A stretch of 64,000 nucleotides of DNA from Shewanella sp. MBTL60-112-B2 (GTDB taxonomy: Bacteria; Pseudomonadota; Gammaproteobacteria; Enterobacterales; Shewanellaceae). This document shows positions 49,682 to 59,163 of the stretch, piece by piece (positions within the stretch are counted from its first letter, which is position 1; every line of letters begins with the position of its first letter). Made by a program: the position numbers and the translations under genes. The stretch lies in contig NZ_BPFA01000005.1 of the NCBI RefSeq assembly GCF_019655055.1, positions 124,001 through 188,000 on the forward strand, written 5' to 3'. The notes beneath the pieces are model-generated. The model was not told the DNA's origin, made no database searches, and saw only the letters and a list, made by a program, of their open reading frames with translations.

Positions 49682-51427
49682 ATGAAATCACATACTCAAT
49701 CTTTACTCGCTGAATCTTTAAATGCCCTTAAACAACAAGGGATTGTTCCTGCTGATTTTGAAGCTCGTATTCAGGTCGACCGAACGAAAGATAAGAGCCA
49801 CGGTGATTTTGCGACTAACTTGGCAATGATGCTAACTAAAGCTGCGGGCAAGAATCCGCGTGAAATTGCACAACTGCTAATTGATAACCTACCAACTTCA
49901 GCTCACGTTGAGAAAGTAGAGATCGCAGGCCCTGGTTTTATCAACTTCTTTATTGATGATAATGCCCTTGCTAACCAATTGATGACCGCTTTAAACAGCG
50001 ACACATTTGGTATCGAGCTACCAACACCACAAACCGTAGTTGTCGATTACTCTTCACCAAACCTTGCCAAAGAGATGCACGTAGGCCACCTACGTTCAAC
50101 TATTATTGGTGACAGTGTGGTGCGCGCCCTAGAATTTATGGGCCATAAGGTTATCCGTCAAAACCACGTGGGTGACTGGGGAACTCAGTTCGGTATGCTG
50201 CTTGCTTACATGGAAGAGCTTCAAGCTGCCAATGGCGAGCAAGCCAAAATGGAACTGTCTGATCTAGAGACATTCTATCGCGCCGCTAAAGTCCGCTTCG
50301 ATGAGTCAGAAGAATTCGCTACCCGTGCACGTAAGCTTGTGGTGGCACTGCAATCAGGCGATGAATACTGCAACAAACTATGGCGCGAATTTAACGATAT
50401 CTCACTAAGCCATTGTCATGAGCTATATGAACGTTTAGGCGTAAGCCTAACGCGCGCCGATGTTCGCGGCGAAAGCGCTTATAACAACGATTTAGCACAA
50501 GTAGTTGCTGACTTAGACTCACAAGGCCTATTGTCTGAAAGCAATGGCGCAAAAGTTGTTTTCCAAGACGAATTTAAAAACAAAGAAGGCGAGCCTCTAC
50601 CGGTTATTATCCAAAAAGCCGATGGCGGTTACTTGTATGCCACCAGCGATTTAGCTGCGATGCGTTACCGCTCAAATGTACTAAACGCTGACCGCGCACT
50701 GTACTTTGTTGATTTACGTCAGGCGCTACACTTCCAGCAAGTATTTAAGCTAGCTAAAACCGCTAAATTTGTTCGTGAAGAAATGAGCTTCGAGCACATG
50801 GGCTTTGGTACCATGAACGGTGAAGATGGTCGTCCATTCAAAACTCGTTCTGGCGGAGTAGTTAAACTGATCGATTTGTTAAAAGAAGCCGATACACGCG
50901 CACTTGAACTTGTTCGTAGCAAGAACCCAGATATGGATGAAGCAGAACTTGTTGAGATTGCCCGTGTTGTAGGTATTGCCTCAGTTAAGTATGCAGACCT
51001 TTCTAAGAACCGTGCTAGTGACTACATCTTCAGCTTCGAGCAGATGCTGAGCTTCGAAGGTAACACAGCGCCTTACCTACTTTACGCCTACACCCGTGTA
51101 GCGGGTATTTTCAAGCGTGCTCAAGACGTTGATTTAAGCGATGCGAAAATCATTCTAGAACACGAAAAAGAAAAAGACCTAGGCACTAAGCTAGCGCAGT
51201 TTGGCGAAGTTATGGCACGTATGGTGAACAAAGGGCAGCCTCATGCACTTTGCGGTTACCTATTCGAGCTTGCTGGTGCCTTCTCAAGCTTCTACGAAGC
51301 ATGCCCAGTATTGGCCGCAGATACAGAAGAGTTGAAGAAGAGCCGTCTATTATTGTCGCAGCTTACCGCTAAGACACTAAAACAAGGCTTAAACCTGCTT
51401 GGTCTAGAAACTTTAGAACGGATGTAA
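49682..51427 (+). CDS. argS: arginyl-tRNA synthetase
   Basis: 581 residues. Class I synthetase with the HIGH-like HVGH motif in [15 protein letters not shown]; the N-terminal Add1 domain and C-terminal DALR anticodon domain are both present (ending [10 protein letters not shown]). As in many ArgRS, no KMSKS box. It charges tRNA-Arg. Ten bases separate it from ftsN. Confidence 0.97.
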   Translation: MKSHTQSLLAESLNALKQQGIVPADFEARIQVDRTKDKSHGDFATNLAMMLTKAAGKNPREIAQLLIDNLPTSAHVEKVEIAGPGFINFFIDDNALANQLMTALNSDTFGIELPTPQTVVVDYSSPNLAKEMHVGHLRSTIIGDSVVRALEFMGHKVIRQNHVGDWGTQFGMLLAYMEELQAANGEQAKMELSDLETFYRAAKVRFDESEEFATRARKLVVALQSGDEYCNKLWREFNDISLSHCHELYERLGVSLTRADVRGESAYNNDLAQVVADLDSQGLLSESNGAKVVFQDEFKNKEGEPLPVIIQKADGGYLYATSDLAAMRYRSNVLNADRALYFVDLRQALHFQQVFKLAKTAKFVREEMSFEHMGFGTMNGEDGRPFKTRSGGVVKLIDLLKEADTRALELVRSKNPDMDEAELVEIARVVGIASVKYADLSKNRASDYIFSFEQMLSFEGNTAPYLLYAYTRVAGIFKRAQDVDLSDAKIILEHEKEKDLGTKLAQFGEVMARMVNKGQPHALCGYLFELAGAFSSFYEACPVLAADTEELKKSRLLLSQLTAKTLKQGLNLLGLETLERM

Positions 51428-51437
51428 GCTTTAGCTC

Positions 51438-52013
51438 ATGACAAATCGTGATTATGCAAATCGTAAGCCTGCTCGAAAAGGTAAGAACAGCGCTCGCAAA
51501 AAGAGCTCAAAAGGGAGTGCCCCTAGGCGCTTCCCTATTCTGCTGTTGCTTATCACGCTTGCAGGGCTAGGTGGCTTTGGTTATTTATTGTGGATTTTAG
51601 CCAGCAGTGATGAACCAACACCAGCTGCAGTGGTTGTAGAAAAGCCTAAACCAAAGCCTGCCAAGAAAGATCCTGACGCCCTTCCTCCAGTACCAAAGGA
51701 AGAGTGGACCTACCTTGAAGAGCTAGAGAACAAGAAGGTTGAAGTCGACCTTCCTGATGTCTCAGATAAACCTAAGCGTCCTTATCAGATGCAGTGCGGC
51801 TCATTTAGAAAAGAGTCTCAGGCTAATGAGCTAAAAGCGATTATCGCTTTCCAAGGTTTAGAGGCTCAAGTACGTAAAGTCAAAGGCAGCAGTGGCATCT
51901 GGTATAAGGTTGTGCTGGGTCCTTACGACAAGAAGCGAGACGCCGAAAGACAGCGCCATGTGCTGCAAAATTCCGGCACCAATGGCTGTCAGATCTGGTT
52001 CTGGGAAGGTTAA
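51438..52013 (+). CDS. ftsN: cell division protein FtsN (SPOR domain)
   Basis: 191 residues: cytoplasmic, Arg/Lys-rich N-terminus beginning MTNRDYANRKPARKGK (similar to the E. coli FtsN start), membrane helix at about 33-54, a short Pro/Lys linker with the essential-type helix region, and a C-terminal SPOR domain (about 113-190) that binds denuded glycan. It is shorter than E. coli FtsN (319) mainly in the linker. It lies between argS and hslVU, matching the E. coli ftsN-hslVU order. Confidence 0.92.
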   Translation: MTNRDYANRKPARKGKNSARKKSSKGSAPRRFPILLLLITLAGLGGFGYLLWILASSDEPTPAAVVVEKPKPKPAKKDPDALPPVPKEEWTYLEELENKKVEVDLPDVSDKPKRPYQMQCGSFRKESQANELKAIIAFQGLEAQVRKVKGSSGIWYKVVLGPYDKKRDAERQRHVLQNSGTNGCQIWFWEG

Positions 52014-52030
52014 GCCAATCTCAGTTATAA

Positions 52031-52057
52031 AAACGCTGCCCCGTGCAGCGTTTTTTT
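52031..52057 (+). terminator. terminator after ftsN
   Basis: Stem AAACGCTGC / GCAGCGTTT with a short CCCGT loop and seven T. Separates argS-ftsN from the heat-shock unit hslVU. Confidence 0.9.
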
Positions 52058-52079
52058 ATGGCTGCAGATCCTGCCTGCC

Positions 52080-52107
52080 CTTGATATTCAATTCCGCATC
52101 CCCATAT
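52080..52107 (+). promoter_or_regulatory. sigma-32 (heat shock) promoter of hslVU
   Basis: CTTGATA (52080-52086), 13-base spacer, CCCCATAT (52100-52107): a near-perfect RpoH promoter by the consensus CTTGAAA-N11-16-CCCCATnT. It lies 56 bases upstream of the hslV start, after the ftsN terminator. Confidence 0.9.
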
Positions 52108-52163
52108 CTCTAGTATCGTCAACCAGTAGGCATAACGCCTCTGGCTAGAGAAGAGGATTTATT

Positions 52164-52688
52164 GTGACCACAATCGTATCAGTACGCCGAAATAACCAAG
52201 TTGTTATCGCCGGTGATGGCCAAGTTTCTCTCGGTAACACCGTTATGAAAGGCAATGCTAAAAAAGTTCGTCGTTTGTACCACAACAAGGTACTTGCGGG
52301 CTTTGCTGGCAGTACAGCCGATGCATTCACCCTATTTGAGCGTTTTGAAGCTAAGCTTGAAATGCACCAAGGTCACCTAATGCGCGCCGCCGTTGAAATG
52401 GCTAAAGACTGGCGTTCAGATAAAGTTCTGCGCAAACTAGAAGCTCTACTTGCCGTGGCCGACGCTGAATCTTCATTAATCATTACAGGTAACGGTGATG
52501 TTGTTCAGCCTGAAAATGATCTTATTGCGATTGGTTCCGGTGGCGCTTTTGCCCAATCAGCAGCAACTGCATTGCTCGAAAACACTGACTTAAGTGCATT
52601 AGAAATTGCTGAAAAATCGCTAACAATTGCAGGTAACATTTGTGTGTTTACCAACCAATTTAAGACTATTGAAGAATTAAAGTACTAA
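52164..52688 (+). CDS. hslV: ATP-dependent protease peptidase subunit HslV
   Basis: 174 residues with a GTG start; Met removal exposes the catalytic Thr of [32 protein letters not shown] is the family signature. The dodecameric proteasome-like peptidase works with HslU on misfolded proteins and SulA. The start follows AGAGGA; RpoH promoter upstream. Confidence 0.98.
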   Translation: MTTIVSVRRNNQVVIAGDGQVSLGNTVMKGNAKKVRRLYHNKVLAGFAGSTADAFTLFERFEAKLEMHQGHLMRAAVEMAKDWRSDKVLRKLEALLAVADAESSLIITGNGDVVQPENDLIAIGSGGAFAQSAATALLENTDLSALEIAEKSLTIAGNICVFTNQFKTIEELKY

Positions 52689-52737
52689 GCGACTCAGTCG
52701 TTTATACGAAAGATGCTGCAGAGCATGAGGAAAGATT

Positions 52738-54063
52738 ATGTCTGAGATGACACCACGTGAAATTGTTCACGAGCTAGATAGCCACATTATTGGTCAACAA
52801 AAAGCTAAGCGCTCGGTAGCTATTGCCCTACGTAACCGCTGGCGCCGTATGCAGCTTGCTGCAGACTTACGCCAAGAAGTGACGCCAAAGAATATTCTTA
52901 TGATTGGCCCAACTGGTGTAGGTAAAACTGAAATTGCTCGTCGTCTAGCCCGCCTAGCTAAAGCGCCTTTCATCAAGGTAGAAGCGACAAAGTTCACTGA
53001 AGTGGGCTATGTGGGTAAAGAAGTTGAACAGATCATTCGCGATCTTACCGACTCAGCCATCAAGCTGACCCGTGAAGAACAAATTAAAAAGTGTAAATTC
53101 CGCGCAGAAGAAGCCGCTGAAGAGCGTATTTTAGATGCATTGCTGCCTAAGCCAAAAGAGGATTGGGATAGCGAAAAATCAGATAGTAGCGCAACGCGTC
53201 AAATCTTCCGTAAGAAGCTTCGCGAAGGTCAGCTAGACGATAAAGAAATTGAAATTGATATTGCCGCACCACAGGCTGGCATCGAGATCATGTCTCCTCC
53301 AGGAATGGAAGAGATGACAAACCAGCTGCAAAGCATGTTCCAAAACATGGGGCCAGGTGCCAGTAAGCGTCGTAAGATGCCAATCAAAGAAGCTTATAAG
53401 CTATTGATTGAAGAAGAAGCGGCTAAGCTAGTTAATCAAGATGACTTGAAAGAGCAAGCGATTGAGCTTGTTGAGCAACACGGCATCGTGTTCCTAGATG
53501 AGATCGATAAGATCTGTAAGCGTGGCGAATCGTCAGGCCCTGATGTGTCTCGCGAAGGTGTTCAGCGTGATCTACTGCCCCTTGTTGAAGGTTGTACAGT
53601 TAACACTAAACACGGCATGGTAAAAACCGACCATATCTTGTTTATCGCATCGGGTGCATTCCAGATGTCTAAGCCATCTGATCTGATCCCTGAGCTACAA
53701 GGCCGTTTACCAATTCGTGTTGAGTTAGATGCATTAACTGCAGGTGACTTTAAACGTATTTTGACTGAGCCGCATGCATCATTAACTGAACAGTATATTG
53801 CGTTGATGGGCACTGAAGGCGTGACAATTGAGTTTACCGAAGACGGTATCGACAGCATTGCAGAAGCCGCTTGGCAAGTTAACGAGCGCACTGAAAATAT
53901 CGGTGCACGTCGTCTACACACTGTTATGGAGCGCCTAATGGAAGAGCTTTCTTATGAAGCATCTGACAAGTCAGGCTCTGTTACCGTTATCGATGCGGCT
54001 TATGTTAAAGCAAGCTTAGATAACTTAGTGCAAGACGAAGACTTAAGCCGCTATATTCTATAA
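52738..54063 (+). CDS. hslU: ATP-dependent protease ATPase subunit HslU
   Basis: 441 residues; Walker [16 protein letters not shown] (about 58-72) and Walker [11 protein letters not shown], an I-domain between them, and the C-terminal tail DLSRYIL that activates HslV. The start [14 protein letters not shown] is typical; it follows hslV by 49 bases and shares its heat-shock promoter. Confidence 0.98.
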   Translation: MSEMTPREIVHELDSHIIGQQKAKRSVAIALRNRWRRMQLAADLRQEVTPKNILMIGPTGVGKTEIARRLARLAKAPFIKVEATKFTEVGYVGKEVEQIIRDLTDSAIKLTREEQIKKCKFRAEEAAEERILDALLPKPKEDWDSEKSDSSATRQIFRKKLREGQLDDKEIEIDIAAPQAGIEIMSPPGMEEMTNQLQSMFQNMGPGASKRRKMPIKEAYKLLIEEEAAKLVNQDDLKEQAIELVEQHGIVFLDEIDKICKRGESSGPDVSREGVQRDLLPLVEGCTVNTKHGMVKTDHILFIASGAFQMSKPSDLIPELQGRLPIRVELDALTAGDFKRILTEPHASLTEQYIALMGTEGVTIEFTEDGIDSIAEAAWQVNERTENIGARRLHTVMERLMEELSYEASDKSGSVTVIDAAYVKASLDNLVQDEDLSRYIL

Positions 54064-54118
54064 GCTAAAGCTAGAGTATCAGCTTAAGTTCGTTGCCAAT
54101 CAAATGGCAAAATTAGTG

Positions 54119-54154
54119 ATAGCGATTAAGGACATTTACGGACTTAATCGCTAT
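54119..54154 (+). terminator. hairpin after hslU
   Basis: Perfect 12-bp stem ATAGCGATTAAG / CTTAATCGCTAT with a 12-base loop, between hslU and the DUF971 gene. The following T-rich stretch is weak, so it may be a partial terminator or mRNA 3' stabiliser. Confidence 0.6.
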
Positions 54155-54192
54155 TCTGTTTCTAATACCCTTAAAATCATATCGGTTAATAG

Positions 54193-54588
54193 ATGACTCA
54201 AGATATCAGCACACCAAACGTTGCAGCGCTAAAGCTAAAGCGTAAATCTCGCCAGCTTGAAATGACTTTCGATAACGGTGAAACCCACCAGCTAAGTTGT
54301 GAAATGCTTCGGGTGTATTCGCCTTCGGCAGAGGTGCATGGCCACGGTAACCCTGTGCTTGTCACCCATAAGAAGAACGTCAATATCACCGCAATTGATC
54401 CTGTTGGGAATTACGCCGTTAAAATCACATTCGATGACGGCCATAATACCGGACTGTTTTCTTGGAAAGTGTTACACGACCTTGCCACTCATCAAGTGGA
54501 TTTATGGGAAAAATATCTTGCTCGCCTACGCGCCGCTAAAGCCAGCCGTGAGCCACTGATCGATATGGCAGTGAAGTACCACAAGTAA
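54193..54588 (+). CDS. DUF971 protein (GBBH-like N-terminal domain)
   Basis: 131 residues. The segment LSCEMLRVYSPSAEVHGHGNP, followed by YAVKITFDDGHNTGLFSWKVLHDLA, is characteristic of DUF971, which resembles the N-terminal domain of gamma-butyrobetaine hydroxylase. No catalytic iron-site domain is present. Some relatives are linked to iron-sulfur proteins; the role here is unknown. It follows hslU after a 129-base gap. Confidence 0.88.
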   Translation: MTQDISTPNVAALKLKRKSRQLEMTFDNGETHQLSCEMLRVYSPSAEVHGHGNPVLVTHKKNVNITAIDPVGNYAVKITFDDGHNTGLFSWKVLHDLATHQVDLWEKYLARLRAAKASREPLIDMAVKYHK

Positions 54589-55148
54589 CCTCATCAGGTT
54601 CCAGAACCGAGATCGCCTGACCTTGGCGATCTCAACGTTAAGCCATAGTAATACATGCCCACAACTCACTATTAACTGCCAGCCTTCCCCCTTATACCAA
54701 TCAGTATAAACATTTAGTCACTCAGCGGGAGTTTAGCGGTTTTGAGGCAAGGCAACGAGTGAAGAGCATAGTTGCTCTACGTTCGAGCTCGTTAACACAG
54801 CATCAGAATCGCTAAAACTCGCCATTCTGGAACGTTTTTGGCTGCCTACTTCTGCGTTGAATAGCTTTATAAGGGAATAACCATTATTGCAGCTATTCAT
54901 CTTGAATTAGTTTGCCAAAAATCGTTCTGAGTTGATCAAATTCTTATACTGATTGGTATTACTAGCCACTCCTAACCTGCGATGCTCACCAGCAGTCAAG
55001 TAACAAAAGCCAACTCAAACTCATTATCTTGTAAAAAGACAAGCTGAATAACAAAAATGGCCCATATATCACTCGATGCGGACTTATGTCCTCTAGGCAT
55101 TCTTGTATGACAATTATTATCGTCTGTAATCAAAAAAGAGGATTACTC
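54589..55148. other. 560-base non-coding region before deoD
   Basis: No convincing gene. It contains the 266-bp MITE-like element (54694-54959) and, in 54960-55148, the likely deoD promoter region and ribosome site (AGAGGA before 55149). No clear sigma-70 boxes or known operator could be fixed. Confidence 0.7.
54694..54959. mobile_element. MITE-like element with 16-bp inverted ends
   Basis: Perfect 16-base inverted terminal repeats, ATACCAATCAGTATAA (54694-54709) and its complement (54944-54959), bound a 266-base non-coding segment. No transposase inside. The size and ends fit a miniature inverted-repeat element mobilised in trans. Flanks show TT/TT at most, so the target duplication is unclear. 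Confidence 0.75.
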
Positions 55149-55853
55149 ATGACTGCACATATCAGTGGCAAAGCAGGCGATTTTGCTGAAACTATTATCA
55201 TGCCGGGCGACCCGCTTCGCGCAAAGTACATCGCAGAAAACTTCCTAGAAGATGCGGTAGAAGTCACCAATATTCGTAATATGCTTGGATTCACCGGCTT
55301 CTATAAAGGTCAGCGGATCTCTGTGATGGGTCATGGTATGGGTATCCCATCTATGGTGCTTTATGCCCATGAACTTGTCGCAGACTTCGGTGTTAAACGT
55401 ATCATTCGTGTTGGTAGCCTAGGAGCGACTCAGCATGATGTAAAAATCAATGACGTCATTCTAGCTCAAGCCGCAGGCACAGACTCGCCAACCAATGCTA
55501 AGCGCAGCAGCGGTTATCAAATGGCAACATCTGCCACTTTTGACCTGCTACACAAGGCCTACACTATTGCCCAGCAAAAGCAGATCAACGTTAAAGTCGG
55601 TAACGTGTTTAGTGGCGATATGTATTACGACCCAGACGAAGACATGATCCCAGCTCTTGAGCGTTTCGGTGTACTAGGTGTGGATATGGAAGTGGCTGGC
55701 CTATATGGTCTTGCTCACCATAAAGGTTTTGAGTCCCTCGCAATTTTAACGGTATCGGATCACTGCTTAACTGGCGAAGAGACCAGTGCAGAGGCTCGCC
55801 AGTTAACCTTCAATCAAATGATCGAGCTGGCGTTAGAAACAGCCTGTCAGTAA
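55149..55853 (+). CDS. deoD: purine nucleoside phosphorylase DeoD
   Basis: 234 residues. Starts MTAHISGKAGDFAETIIMPGDPLRAKYIAENFL; the frame opens at 55086 but ATG 55149 has AGAGGA and the right N-terminus. TVSDH supplies the catalytic Asp of the hexameric bacterial enzyme. It cleaves purine (deoxy)nucleosides with phosphate. Not accompanied by deoA/B/C here. Confidence 0.96.
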   Translation: MTAHISGKAGDFAETIIMPGDPLRAKYIAENFLEDAVEVTNIRNMLGFTGFYKGQRISVMGHGMGIPSMVLYAHELVADFGVKRIIRVGSLGATQHDVKINDVILAQAAGTDSPTNAKRSSGYQMATSATFDLLHKAYTIAQQKQINVKVGNVFSGDMYYDPDEDMIPALERFGVLGVDMEVAGLYGLAHHKGFESLAILTVSDHCLTGEETSAEARQLTFNQMIELALETACQ

Positions 55854-55862
55854 ATCTAAGAT

Positions 55863-55900
55863 AAGCCGCTACAAGCCTAGCTTGCAGCGGCTTAGTTTTT
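55863..55900 (+). terminator. terminator of deoD
   Basis: AAGCCGCT ... AGCGGCTT outer stem plus inner CAAG / CTTG pairs (55863-55892), followed by AGTTTTT. Confidence 0.8.
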
Positions 55901-55968
55901 ACTAACTAGTTCTATTAATAAGTTTTAGTAATTAACTTTAGCTCTTGATACAGCAAAATTAGGAATGG

Positions 55969-57141
55969 ATGATGAAAAACAAAATCTCCTTAACCTTGCT
56001 TAGCTTTCTCGCCAACTTCGTGATGGCGGGTTTTGCGACGCAGTTCGGTATGCTTATTGAACCTATTAGCGATAAGTTCTCAGCTAACGTCAATGAAGTT
56101 GCCTCAATATTCTCTTTACTTAATGGTGGTGCCTTAGCTGGTACCATTGCAGCCTTCTTCTTAATTGAAAAAATTGGCGTAAAACGCATTACCCTGCTCA
56201 GTTACGTTAGCATTGCATTGAGCGCAGCGGCGCTTCACTTCACGGGCTCTTTGAGCGTGGTAATGGTGGCAATGACTATAATTGGCTTATGTGGTGGTGT
56301 AGGCCTTTGTATCGCAGGCACAATTGTGGTTTCCGTGTGGAAAGATAAGATCCAAAGCACTATGTTAGTGGTACAGGATGCCACCTTTAACGTAGCTGGC
56401 GTTGTATTTCCGCTTATCACCACATATGCACTTAGCAATGCATTATCTTGGAGTTACAGCTATCTAGCAGTGGGTATTGTTGCTCTAGCCACCGCAGCTA
56501 TCGCACTGGCTACCAACTTCGAACTATGCGAAACCAAGAGCGAAAGTGAGCAGAGCAAAGACAAATCTGAATGGAACATTGGTATCATCAGCGGCGGTTT
56601 AGGCTTGTTCCTCGGTATGCTAGCGCTTTACACTTTTCTTACCTGGGCGCCTATGTTCGTTAAGACTAAGTTCGACATCCCATTTGAAGACGCGGGCAAT
56701 ATCATTACCCAGTATTGGTCTGCTGCACTAGTGGGAGCGCTTGTTTCAACTCTTATTGTGACTCGAGTTAAAATCCAGCATTTTCTAATGGGCGTTATTT
56801 CACTGGCATTTGTGATCACCAGCCTTATTGTCACCACTGAAAACCTTAGCTGGATTGGCTACTTAACCTATGGATATGGCTTTGCTTGTGCGGCCCTGTA
56901 TAACGCGTTTATCGCTTACGGCGTATCGTTTGTGAAAAATGCCAGCAGTCGTAATGTCTCCTACATCTTAATAAGTGGTAGCGCCGGCGCCATGTTTAGC
57001 CCAGCAATCAGCTCACTATTTGAAAGTATCATCGGCTTACAAACTGTGATGTATGCGATTCCGGTTATTTACGGATTAATTATTATAATGTTGGTGCTAT
57101 CTAACCGCCAGAAGTCAGCACTACCATTACAAGCTGCATAG
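55969..57141 (+). CDS. tsgA: MFS transporter, TsgA-like
   Basis: 390 residues with about 12 membrane helices. The N-terminal half shows the TsgA-type layout: LNGGALAGTIAAFFLIEKIGVKR, then IIGLCGGVGLCIAGTIVVS and TFNVAGVVFPLITTYAL, which line up with the E. coli TsgA segments in my memory. Substrate unknown. ATGs at 55969 and 55972 are both near AGGA. It follows the deoD terminator and converges with a Crp/Fnr-type gene. Confidence 0.7.
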   Translation: MMKNKISLTLLSFLANFVMAGFATQFGMLIEPISDKFSANVNEVASIFSLLNGGALAGTIAAFFLIEKIGVKRITLLSYVSIALSAAALHFTGSLSVVMVAMTIIGLCGGVGLCIAGTIVVSVWKDKIQSTMLVVQDATFNVAGVVFPLITTYALSNALSWSYSYLAVGIVALATAAIALATNFELCETKSESEQSKDKSEWNIGIISGGLGLFLGMLALYTFLTWAPMFVKTKFDIPFEDAGNIITQYWSAALVGALVSTLIVTRVKIQHFLMGVISLAFVITSLIVTTENLSWIGYLTYGYGFACAALYNAFIAYGVSFVKNASSRNVSYILISGSAGAMFSPAISSLFESIIGLQTVMYAIPVIYGLIIIMLVLSNRQKSALPLQAA

Positions 57142-57165
57142 CCACGCTAGAGTAATAACTAGATG

Positions 57166-57191
57166 ACCCTAGCCTAGATTTTGGCTAGGGT
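57166..57191. terminator. bidirectional terminator between tsgA and the Crp/Fnr gene
   Basis: Perfect 9-bp stem ACCCTAGCC / GGCTAGGGT with an 8-base loop, between two convergent genes; its right edge touches the stop codon of the Crp/Fnr gene. Confidence 0.75.
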
Positions 57192-57862
57192 TATTCTATA
57201 AAGGCCTTCAACCCTTCAAGATCACAAATAATCAGCCCCTCTTTCTCTCGCTTGATAAGTGCAAGATCCTCGAGTTTTTTAATTGCGCGGCGATAAACTC
57301 TATCAGTTGTCGCGAATCGTTCGGCTTCTAAATAACACTTAGTAAAACCTTCTACTGGTTGGTCATTCAAGTACTGATGATATAGATCGTATGCAATATT
57401 GTAGGCAATGGGATAGAGCATTCGGCGGGTAAAGATATCTACAGTGTCTTGATAATCGATGGCGATAGCACTGGCAAAAAACAGTGCAAATTTCGGTGTC
57501 TTTACCAATGCTTGCTGCAGTTTATCGCCATTGATGATAGAAACTTCCAATGCTTCTTCTGCAATGATATCTAGCTGGCACAGATAGCCGGTAAAAAACT
57601 CCATCTCACCAAATAGCTGTGAGTCACAGGTCATGGTGCCAAGTTGAAAACTGCGACCATTTCTGGCGGTATACCCCATGGATATACGACCATTATTCAC
57701 TAGGGTCAACGCATTCACCTGTTGGCCTTGCTCCATCAATTTATGCTGCGCCATTACCGTTTTTGTCTCGGTAATACACTCTCGCATGATCTGCTCAATA
57801 GCATCATGTTCTTGCTGCCACAGTGATTGGAAGCGACCTTTAGCGAGTGGTTTTAGCTGCAT
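57191..57862 (-). CDS. Crp/Fnr-family transcriptional regulator
   Basis: 223 residues: an N-terminal cyclic-nucleotide-binding fold (about 25-130, with LVNNGRISMGYTARNGRSFQLGTM and LFGEMEFF), a dimerisation helix, and a C-terminal winged helix where TTDRVYRRAIKKLEDLALIKREKEG is the recognition region. No Fnr-type Cys cluster is present. It converges on tsgA, so control of that gene is not implied by position. Ligand unknown. Confidence 0.88.
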   Translation of the reverse strand: MQLKPLAKGRFQSLWQQEHDAIEQIMRECITETKTVMAQHKLMEQGQQVNALTLVNNGRISMGYTARNGRSFQLGTMTCDSQLFGEMEFFTGYLCQLDIIAEEALEVSIINGDKLQQALVKTPKFALFFASAIAIDYQDTVDIFTRRMLYPIAYNIAYDLYHQYLNDQPVEGFTKCYLEAERFATTDRVYRRAIKKLEDLALIKREKEGLIICDLEGLKAFIE

Positions 57863-58003
57863 AGTGATCTATTTGAAATTCAGGCGATGGATAGTGGTAA
57901 TTATACGCCTATGTGAGCCATAGGTCATAGCCCGGCTAAACTCGAGGTCTAATCCATAGCCGTTTAAACCTCTCCTCGTTGCACCAACCTGCTGTCACCA
58001 TTT

Positions 58004-58112
58004 AGCTAAGGGCTTTGCCTATAGCTAAGGACTTTTTACCTACAGCTAAAGGCTTTAATATCTGCGCTAAGGGCTTTCTACCTGTAGCTAAAGACTGCGC
58101 TAAGGGCTTTTT
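58004..58112. repeat. degenerate tandem repeat array (GCTAAGGGCTTT units)
   Basis: Six imperfect copies of GCTAAGGGCTTT start near 58004, 58023, 58044, 58066, 58086 and 58099, with periods of about 20 bases except the last (13). The final copy supplies the stop codon of the glycosyltransferase gene. Minus-strand translation in another frame gives a KPLA-rich peptide. Confidence 0.8.
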
Positions 58113-59155
58113 TTCTGCCAACTCATTGGCAAAGAAACTTCTTTCCATAGTGACCGACATAAAGTATCGGGTTGATTCCAATCCCCCTTTAGCAACCAAG
58201 TGACTAGTGCATCACCCACTTCGGGATAACAAATCGGTTCAGGCATTGGCGATTTAAGCCAGCGGCGTAAAGCGTCGGGCTCTAAACTCTGCTTCATACA
58301 CTCTGCCGCCCCCAACAACTCCAGCGCTGCGACATTAGATAACTGCTCAAACTGACCGAGTAAGGGTTTTATTAATAGCTTTTTACCTAAGGTTAGCGCT
58401 TCGCTTGCCAGTTCAAATCCCGCATTACCTATTACACCACCACAGCTAGCCATCGCCGCTTTAAAGCCACTTCGATCAAAACCGTGCCACTGAATATGCT
58501 CAGGAAGGGTTTGCGAAGATGCGCTTGCATGGTAAACCAAGAAGTTATAATCGCTAAAAGGCGTGAGAAACTTGACGATCTCATCGGCAGACTCAAACGG
58601 CAAGTAGACTAATATTTGATGAGCTAGCTGCTGCTCGACCTTATCGACTTCGACAAATGGCGGCAAAATTGGAAAGCCGAAATGGTGCCAATGGCAGCCC
58701 AATGCAATATCCACTGGAGCAAAGTAGTTTAGCAGCGTATCGCTCAGCCAATTATCGCCCACTTTTGGTACCGCAAACTTCAATGCAGCCTGATGACTTA
58801 TTCCTATCGAAGGGATCCCCTGATTCTTTGCCGCCCAAGCCGATACAGGTTCAAAGTCATTTAACACTAGATCATAGCCACTAAGGTCGAGATTCTTTAC
58901 GTCTTTAAAGAAACCGAACCAGGCATTGTCTTTTGCGGTTTTCGCCACGCTCACTCGGCCATTTTCAGTGGAAAATGTGAGTCCAGACTGGACTCGGTAT
59001 TCACCAAAACATTGCATATCAAAGAAACGCTCGGGCGTACGACCGGAAAAGAAGAAGTCAACATCTACACCCTGACGCTGCAGCGCTTTAGCCATCACTC
59101 GAGCACGACTTAAGTGACCATTCCCCGTACCTTGAACACCATAAAGAATTCGCAA
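58100..59155 (-). CDS. MJ1255/VC2487-family glycosyltransferase
   Basis: About 351 residues. N-terminus LRILYGVQGTGNGHLSRARVMAKAL is the glycine-rich UDP-sugar-transferase loop seen in MurG-like GT-B enzymes of the MJ1255/VC2487 family; CGGVIGNAGFELASEALTLGKKLLIKPL is the donor-binding motif. The start is TTG (59155) with AGGGGG upstream, 8 bases after the PAP2 stop; the longer frame to 59281 overlaps PAP2 and is not conserved. Paired with PAP2, suggesting a lipid-linked sugar pathway; acceptor unknown. Confidence 0.85.
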   Translation of the reverse strand: MRILYGVQGTGNGHLSRARVMAKALQRQGVDVDFFFSGRTPERFFDMQCFGEYRVQSGLTFSTENGRVSVAKTAKDNAWFGFFKDVKNLDLSGYDLVLNDFEPVSAWAAKNQGIPSIGISHQAALKFAVPKVGDNWLSDTLLNYFAPVDIALGCHWHHFGFPILPPFVEVDKVEQQLAHQILVYLPFESADEIVKFLTPFSDYNFLVYHASASSQTLPEHIQWHGFDRSGFKAAMASCGGVIGNAGFELASEALTLGKKLLIKPLLGQFEQLSNVAALELLGAAECMKQSLEPDALRRWLKSPMPEPICYPEVGDALVTWLLKGDWNQPDTLCRSLWKEVSLPMSWQKKSP

Positions 59156-59163
59156 ATAGCCCC

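Noticed and set aside
58004..58112. CRISPR-like array of short repeats
   Set aside because: Repeats are 12 bases, degenerate, with 7-10 base spacers; too short and no cas genes.
58002..58199. Minus-strand 65-codon frame with KPLA repeats
   Set aside because: Product of the repeat array, overlapping the glycosyltransferase end; no good start signal. Kept only as a repeat.
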